Origin: Paenibacillus thermotolerans
GTDB lineage: Bacteria; Bacillota; Bacilli; Paenibacillales; YIM-B00363
Reading direction: 5' to 3'
Length of the DNA stretch: 64,000 nt
NCBI RefSeq assembly: GCF_028745515.1
Contig: NZ_JAQZSG010000015.1
Span: forward strand, 50,929 to 114,928
The number at the start of each line of letters is the position of its first letter. Within the stretch, counting starts at the first letter, position 1. A model generated the notes under the pieces. The model did not search any database. It saw only the letters and a list, made by a program, of their open reading frames with translations, and was not told where the DNA came from. The translations under genes and the position numbers were made by a program. Below, in pieces: positions 59,250 to 64,000 of this stretch.

Positions 59250-62200
59250 CTACTCCACCTCAACGACGAACGGCACCGTAATCAACTTCCCGTTTCGTTG
59301 AAATTGCGCCCACAATTTGTATACTCCGGCGCTTGGAAATTCCGTTACAAATTTTGCTTCCGGTCCTTTAGCGTCCTCATCGATCGGATGAACGTGCAAA
59401 TATTGTTCCGTATCTTCGCTCAGAACGACTACATGGCCCACAGCCCCCAAATAAGGCTCCAGATCCGCGACGGGCTCTTTCGTTTCCGCATCGGCCAGCG
59501 TAAAGCTAAGCTCAAATTCCGCACCTGCCTGCGGGTGGTCGTTCACCAGCGTGACCTGCACGCCGTCCGCGACCTTCGAATGCTTCCGGTCCGGCTTTAA
59601 CGGAATCGGCTCCGTCTTGCCGCCTTCGACCGAGATCCACTCCGTCCGGGTCGTCGTTGCCCCTCCGGTCGGCACATAGTCGGCAATCAGCTTGTACTTG
59701 CCGCCTGCGGGGAAAGAGGTAACGATCTCGAACTCTCCGCCTCCCTTATATTCGGGATGGATATGGTCGAAATAAGACAAATCGCTGCTGACTACGATCA
59801 GGTGAAGCAGCTTCTCGTGATTGATGTCGAACCGGTCGACCGGTTTCCCCTCTTCGTCCTTGATGCGAATTCGGATTATCGTGTCTTCGCCCGCGATCGC
59901 GTTCTCCGCGGACCATTCCGCTTCGGTTTTCAGCGAAACAGCGCTTTCCCCTCCGCCGCCGTGACCGTGAGACATTTGCGGCTCCTCCGCCGATACTTGG
60001 GCGGCCTCGGGCGCCTCCTTCTGCTTGGTAAGGCCGTAGCCGTACCCGGCAAAGAAAGACATGCCGGTCAGCAGCAGCACGAGTACGAATTGCATTTTCC
60101 CGTTCATTCCGATATCTCCGTTCTTCTCCGTTTTTCCCGCGTCCTGCAGCCGAAGGGCGTTCAGCACGACGGATACCGAGCTCAGCGCCATCGCCGAGCC
60201 GGCCAGCCAAGGCTCGAGATAGCCGAATGCCGCAATCGGTATGCCGATCACATTGTAGGCAAGCGCCCAAAATAAATTTTGCTTAATGTTGGCCATCGTC
60301 CGCTTGCTCATAAAGAACGCGTCCGGGATGGCGTTCAAATCGCCACGCATTAAGGTGACATCCGCCGCTTCAATCGCCACGTCCGTTCCCGTGCCGACAG
60401 CCATTCCGATGTCCGCCGTCGCGAGCGCCGGGGCGTCGTTCATGCCGTCGCCGACCATGGCCACTTTCTTGCCGGACGCCTGCAGCTTCTTGACCTCGTT
60501 CGCTTTCCCGTCCGGCAGCACCTCGGCCAGCACCTCGCCGATGCCGGCTTGCTCCGCGACGGCCTTCGCCGTACGGGCGTTATCGCCGGTAATCATCACG
60601 ACCTCGAGGCCGAGCCGCTTCATCCGGGCGATTGCCTCGGCGGACGTTTCCTTGATCGCATCCGCCGCCGCCGCCATGCCGGCATACGTTCCGTCAACGG
60701 CGGCAAGCATTGCGGTTTTGCCCTGCGCCTCCAGTCGACTCATTCGCTCCAGCGCGGTATCCGGTACGCTCACATTGTGCCGCGCCATCAGCCTTCTCGT
60801 CCCGACCAGGATGCTCCTGCCCTCTACGGCCGCCGCAATCCCGAATCCCGGGATCGCTTGGAACGACTCCGCTTGCGGCAGCGATACGCCCCTGCCGCGG
60901 ATGCCGCTCACGATCGCCTCGGCAAGAGGGTGCTCGGAGCTTTGCTCGGCCGAGCCGATCCAGCGGAGCAGGCTCGCCTCCTCAAATCCCGGCTCCGCGA
61001 ACACGTCGGTCAGCTCCGGCTTCCCCTTCGTAACCGTGCCGGTTTTGTCGAGAACGACGGTCGTAATGCGATGGGTATTTTCCAGATGCTCCCCGCCTTT
61101 GAACAGGATGCCGAGCTCGGCCGCCCGGCCGGAGCCCGCCATGATCGACGTGGGCGTCGCAAGTCCTAAGGCGCAGGGACAAGCGATGACAAGAACAGCG
61201 ATCGCTTTCTCCAGCGCCCCGGCGAATTCGCCCCGCTCCGCAATGAAAAACCAGATCAGGAACGTGATGACGGCGATCCCGACTACAATCGGAACGAATA
61301 TGCCCGAAATGACGTCCGCGATTCGCTGAATCGGCGCTTTGGAGCCTTGAGCCTCCTCGACGACTTTAATAATTTGGGACAGCGCCGTGTCTTTCCCGAT
61401 CTTAGTCGCCCGCACCTTCAGGCTTCCGTACTTATTTACCGTAGCCCCGACGACCGGCTCGCCCGGGAACTTCTCGACCGGCATGCTTTCGCCGGTCAGC
61501 ATCGATTCGTCAACAGCCGACCGGCCTTCCGCTACGACTCCGTCCACCGGCACTTTTTCTCCGGGTCTAACGAGGAATACATCGCCGACCGCAACGTCTT
61601 CCACCGGAACGGTTATCTCTATGCCGTCGCGAATGACGGCAGCCGTCTTCGCCTGCAGCCCCATTAACGTCTTGATCGCTTCGGAAGACCGGCCTTTGGC
61701 GAGTGTTTCAAACAGCTTGCCGAGCAAGATGAGCGTGATCAGCACGGAGCTTGTTTCGAAATAAAGCTCAGACGGTTTTTCCGCAACCGCAATATAAAGG
61801 CTGTAAAAGTAGGCAGCCGAGGTTCCCAGCGCCACGAGCACATCCATGTTTGCGCTGCCGCTGCGCAAAGCTTTGAACGCGCCGAGATAGAACCGTCCTC
61901 CGATCAAGAATTGAACGGGAGTTGCCAGCCAGAGCTGAAACCACGGGTCCATGAAGCGCTCCGGGACCCAAATCCAAGACGTGAAGGAAAAGTGGCCGAC
62001 CATCGCCCACAACAAAGGAATCGTAAGCAGCGCGGACAAAACCGTGAGCAGCTGTTGACGGCGGAGCTCCCGGCGTCTATGCTCTCTGTCTTTTGCCGGG
62101 TCCGGCATCGGTTGCGCCCCGTACCCCAGCTGCTCCACTTTCTTGATCAAATCCGCTGCCGTCGTCAAGGAAGGCGCGTAATCGATGCGGGCGGTTTCCA

Positions 62201-62342
62201 TCGCCAAATTCACCGACGCTTGGACGCCTTCCATTTTGTTCAGTCCTTTTTCAATGCGGGCCGCGCAAGCGGCGCAAGTCATTCCGGTAATCCGGAACGT
62301 CTCTTGGCGCTTTTCAACCGCCGCTCCATCAAGCGCAGACAT
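59250..62342 (-). CDS. copA: Copper P1B-ATPase (CopA) with a fused extracytoplasmic domain
   Basis: From the ATG at 62342 the product has 1030 residues. One HMA domain carries GMTCAAC (about 20-26), then eight P1B helices, the ion motif CPC (388-390), DKTGT (D432), HP and GDGMNDAP. After helix 8, a ninth hydrophobic segment (about 749-768, [19 protein letters not shown]) leads to about 260 more residues. These match the operon's first lipoprotein: [50 protein letters not shown]. The ninth helix places this part outside. A His-rich HGHGGGG lies at its start. It exports Cu(I) and may hand it to or hold it in this domain. Start overlaps copZ. Confidence 0.9.
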   Translation of the reverse strand: MSALDGAAVEKRQETFRITGMTCAACAARIEKGLNKMEGVQASVNLAMETARIDYAPSLTTAADLIKKVEQLGYGAQPMPDPAKDREHRRRELRRQQLLTVLSALLTIPLLWAMVGHFSFTSWIWVPERFMDPWFQLWLATPVQFLIGGRFYLGAFKALRSGSANMDVLVALGTSAAYFYSLYIAVAEKPSELYFETSSVLITLILLGKLFETLAKGRSSEAIKTLMGLQAKTAAVIRDGIEITVPVEDVAVGDVFLVRPGEKVPVDGVVAEGRSAVDESMLTGESMPVEKFPGEPVVGATVNKYGSLKVRATKIGKDTALSQIIKVVEEAQGSKAPIQRIADVISGIFVPIVVGIAVITFLIWFFIAERGEFAGALEKAIAVLVIACPCALGLATPTSIMAGSGRAAELGILFKGGEHLENTHRITTVVLDKTGTVTKGKPELTDVFAEPGFEEASLLRWIGSAEQSSEHPLAEAIVSGIRGRGVSLPQAESFQAIPGFGIAAAVEGRSILVGTRRLMARHNVSVPDTALERMSRLEAQGKTAMLAAVDGTYAGMAAAADAIKETSAEAIARMKRLGLEVVMITGDNARTAKAVAEQAGIGEVLAEVLPDGKANEVKKLQASGKKVAMVGDGMNDAPALATADIGMAVGTGTDVAIEAADVTLMRGDLNAIPDAFFMSKRTMANIKQNLFWALAYNVIGIPIAAFGYLEPWLAGSAMALSSVSVVLNALRLQDAGKTEKNGDIGMNGKMQFVLVLLLTGMSFFAGYGYGLTKQKEAPEAAQVSAEEPQMSHGHGGGGESAVSLKTEAEWSAENAIAGEDTIIRIRIKDEEGKPVDRFDINHEKLLHLIVVSSDLSYFDHIHPEYKGGGEFEIVTSFPAGGKYKLIADYVPTGGATTTRTEWISVEGGKTEPIPLKPDRKHSKVADGVQVTLVNDHPQAGAEFELSFTLADAETKEPVADLEPYLGAVGHVVVLSEDTEQYLHVHPIDEDAKGPEAKFVTEFPSAGVYKLWAQFQRNGKLITVPFVVEVE

Positions 62343-62529
62343 AACCTTGCTCTTCGATGGCCGCTTTAATTTGTTCCTCGGCGATCTTGCTCTCGTCGTA
62401 TTCGACCGATGCCGTGCCCGACGCAAGATCGATGATGGCGGACGCCCCGATGTTCCGCAGTGCGCTCAGTATGGTGTGTACGCAATGATTACAGGTCATT
62501 CCATTAATTTTCAGTTCGATGTTTCTCAT
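62329..62529 (-). CDS. copZ: Copper chaperone CopZ
   Basis: The product has 66 residues with the ferredoxin-like HMA fold. The Cu(I)-binding motif is GMTCNHC near residues 10-16. It carries copper to CopA. The gene lies directly after the lipoprotein gene (15-bp gap) and overlaps copA by 14 bp, so all are made together. Confidence 0.94.
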   Translation of the reverse strand: MRNIELKINGMTCNHCVHTILSALRNIGASAIIDLASGTASVEYDESKIAEEQIKAAIEEQGYVCA

Positions 62530-62544
62530 ATTCTCGTTTCCTCC

Positions 62545-63360
62545 CTATTGGACATTGACTACGTATGAAACCGTAAATACTTCGCCGTTCCTCTGGAACT
62601 GGCCCCAAACTTTATAGATCCCGGCGCGCGGAAACTGCGTTTCAAATACCGCATCCGGACCAGACCCTTGCCCTTCTTCGGCATGCACGTGCACATAGCG
62701 CTCCCCGTCCTCCGACAGGATGACTACGTGTCCGACCGCCCCCAAATACGGCTCCAAATCCGTGACGGGCTCCCCGGTTTGCTCATCCGCAATGGAGAAA
62801 GTCAACACGGTATCTTCTTTCGCCGTCAACCCGCCGGTCGCAAGCGATACCTTATTCCCGTCAACGGCTTTCACCAGGCTTTCGTCCGGAACGACCGGAA
62901 GCGGCGGTGCGCTTTCGCCTTTTTCTACCTTCACCCACTCCAGCTTCGACATCGAATCGCCGTTCGACGGCCTAAAATCGGCAATAACCCGATATTCGCC
63001 TCCGGCCGGAAAGTCGTTCACGATCTCGAACACGCCGTCCCCTTTATACTCCGGGTGAATATGGTTGAAGTACGATAAATCTTTACTGACGACGATCAAA
63101 TGCAGCAGCTTCTCGTGCGTGATATCGAAGTCTCGGATCGGCTCCCCCTTATTCGTGATTTCAAGCCGGATGCGGGTTCCCTCGCCGGACCCGGACTCGG
63201 ACTCTGAAAGCGTCCATTTCACATCGACGTTGTCGGACATGACACGATCGCTGACGACCGCCAGCTCTTCCTCCTCCCAAGAAGGCTTCGAGCCGCACGC
63301 CGATAGCAGCATTACGGACATCAACATCAACAACAGCAGCGACACCATTTTTTTGTTCAT
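62545..63360 (-). CDS. Lipoprotein homologous to the C-terminal domain of CopA
   Basis: The ATG at 63360 (GGAG, 7 nt) gives 271 residues. The lipobox is LLSAC (C22). The mature part has an Ig-like pair of domains: [74 protein letters not shown] and KVWGQFQRNGEVFTVSYVVNV. It matches CopA residues about 790-1030 almost block for block. A copper-binding or -trapping role at the outer membrane face is inferred from histidines and operon. Reading frames upstream to 63657 are not used. Confidence 0.85.
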   Translation of the reverse strand: MNKKMVSLLLLMLMSVMLLSACGSKPSWEEEELAVVSDRVMSDNVDVKWTLSESESGSGEGTRIRLEITNKGEPIRDFDITHEKLLHLIVVSKDLSYFNHIHPEYKGDGVFEIVNDFPAGGEYRVIADFRPSNGDSMSKLEWVKVEKGESAPPLPVVPDESLVKAVDGNKVSLATGGLTAKEDTVLTFSIADEQTGEPVTDLEPYLGAVGHVVILSEDGERYVHVHAEEGQGSGPDAVFETQFPRAGIYKVWGQFQRNGEVFTVSYVVNVQ

Positions 63361-63417
63361 ATCAAAACTCCTTGCTTTATTCGTTATGCAATCATCATAA
63401 AGCAGAGGGAGCTTCCC

Positions 63418-63660
63418 GAACGCGCAAACGATGAACGTCTCTCCGCAAAAAAATGCGGCACCCGCGCAAGAAATGGAGGTTGAAGCAGAGAGTTGCTCGA
63501 GGTTAGAAGCGGCTATCTCAGGTTTCGGCGCAACGGAGTTTCGGCGCAGCGGGGTATCGACGCAACGGAGGATCGGGGTATCGGAGTTTCGGCGCAACGG
63601 AGTTTCGGTGCAACGGGGTATCAGTACAACGGAGTTTCGGGGTATCGGACCTATCAAATT
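63418..63660. repeat. GCGCAAA fragments and a 15-17-bp tandem repeat (family H)
   Basis: Near 63418-63475 are GCGCAAACGATGAAC-type fragments like those at 54.85 kb. From about 63518 to 63655 there follow eight or more short units (TTTCGGCGCAACGGAG, TATCGACGCAACGGAG and TTTCGGGGTATCGGA-like) in tandem. The repeat lies upstream of the lipoprotein gene and probably creates the long but false reading frames there. Confidence 0.8.
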
Positions 63661-63681
63661 CGGAAAGCCGGCGGCTCGGTC

Positions 63682-63904
63682 TAACGGACATAGGGACAGT
63701 TATTCGGCGTTTTAAATAAGGTTTTCTGTTTTAACGGACACCACTGCAGTTATTGCCTCGAAAAAGCGGGGATCAGCACCAAAAATCGAGGGTTAGCGTC
63801 TGTGGTGTCCGTTAGCGAGATGGCGGTGGGCAAATCGGCAATATAGCGTCTGTGGTGTCCGTTAGCGAGATGGCGGTGGGCCAATTGGCACGTGGTGTCC
63901 GTTA
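63682..63904. repeat. Four-palindrome module plus a fifth half (family E, copy 2)
   Basis: Centres 63692, 63742, 63804 and 63854 give spacings of 50, 62 and 50 bp, with a fifth at about 63894 (40 bp on, as in family B). Sequence matches the module at 55.5 kb. The last three are inverted. The rest up to 64000 shows no gene. Confidence 0.93.
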
Positions 63905-64000
63905 GCACCGCGGGGGTAGCAAGGAGTGACGAGAACCAACCTAATCATTCCGGCGTAAAAAAAACTACGACGGCATGTTTAACGAACAATCATTGTTCCA

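Noticed and set aside
63361..63657. N-terminal extension of the copper lipoprotein
   Set aside because: It translates the short tandem repeat. A lipoprotein signal with a good ribosome site begins at 63360.

Overview
The window looks like a chromosomal segment of a spore-forming, moderately GC-rich Bacillales bacterium, most likely Paenibacillus or a close relative. The evidence is a set of gene families typical of that group: BceRSAB-type peptide-sensing module, BmrCD-like ABC pair with a BmrB-like leader, InhA-type M6 protease, YvgN-, GuaD-, YunF- and CtaM-like proteins, a YjcZ-like micro-protein, YjfB, and a Tad/Flp pilus locus behind a c-di-GMP-I riboswitch. No rRNA, tRNA, insertion sequence, phage or CRISPR array was seen. 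Most genes read on the minus strand.

Layout. 0-2 kb: Tad/Flp pilus genes (TadG-like partial, TadE, TadV, Flp) with a DUF192 gene, all downstream of a c-di-GMP-I riboswitch. 2.2-6.4 kb: guanine deaminase, a tandem DUF2294 protein, a PAS histidine kinase, CtaM-like DUF420 protein, a 41-aa membrane peptide and an XRE regulator. 6.4-10.8 kb: BmrC/BmrD-like heterodimeric ABC exporter with a 34-codon leader ORF and two tandem terminators. 11-20.5 kb: mixed housekeeping and accessory genes (DUF4188, a broken Fur-family gene, radical SAM SPL-like protein, aldo/keto reductase, MFS, InhA-type protease, DinB, CDF metal exporter with a possible attenuator leader). 20.6-22.4 kb: a PD-(D/E)XK-like/winged-helix protein, YjfB and a long palindromic repeat array. 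22.4-27.6 kb: UgpB/A/E-like ABC importer, YunF-like protein, kinase-like protein. 27.6-34.6 kb: RDD, SpoIIM-like, DUF58, MoxR, DUF4350, DUF4129 and a polytopic membrane protein, a conserved envelope-associated cluster. 34.7-39 kb: ECF transporter (T, fused A-A', S) and divergent UppP. 39.3-44.3 kb: TetR/MFS pair with three operator-like palindromes, solitary LuxC-like acyl-CoA reductase, SRPBCC protein, AraC regulator. 44.2-48.9 kb: Bce-type module with a matching BceR site. 48.9-55.3 kb: RluA synthase, small proteins, secreted proteins, an MsbA-like ABC exporter. 55.7-63.4 kb: SwrC-like RND pump, then a copper operon (lipoprotein, CopZ, CopA with a fused extracytoplasmic domain, CsoR).

The two most striking observations are these. 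First, at least six intergenic loci carry 20-22-nt quasi-palindromes that begin TAG/TAA and end CTA/TTA. Their cores differ between loci, but at five of the six the centre-to-centre spacing falls into nearly the same classes (50-52, then 62 where a third copy is present, then 50-52 bp; the sixth shows 52 and 52). At four of these five loci the second pair lies inverted to the first, and in the fifth the two members of each pair are inverted to each other. This looks like one class of element with conserved geometry and diverging sequence. Second, the copper ATPase has a ninth membrane segment and a C-terminal domain of about 260 residues that is homologous to the lipoprotein encoded at the head of the same operon, so the pump appears to carry its own external copper-handling domain.
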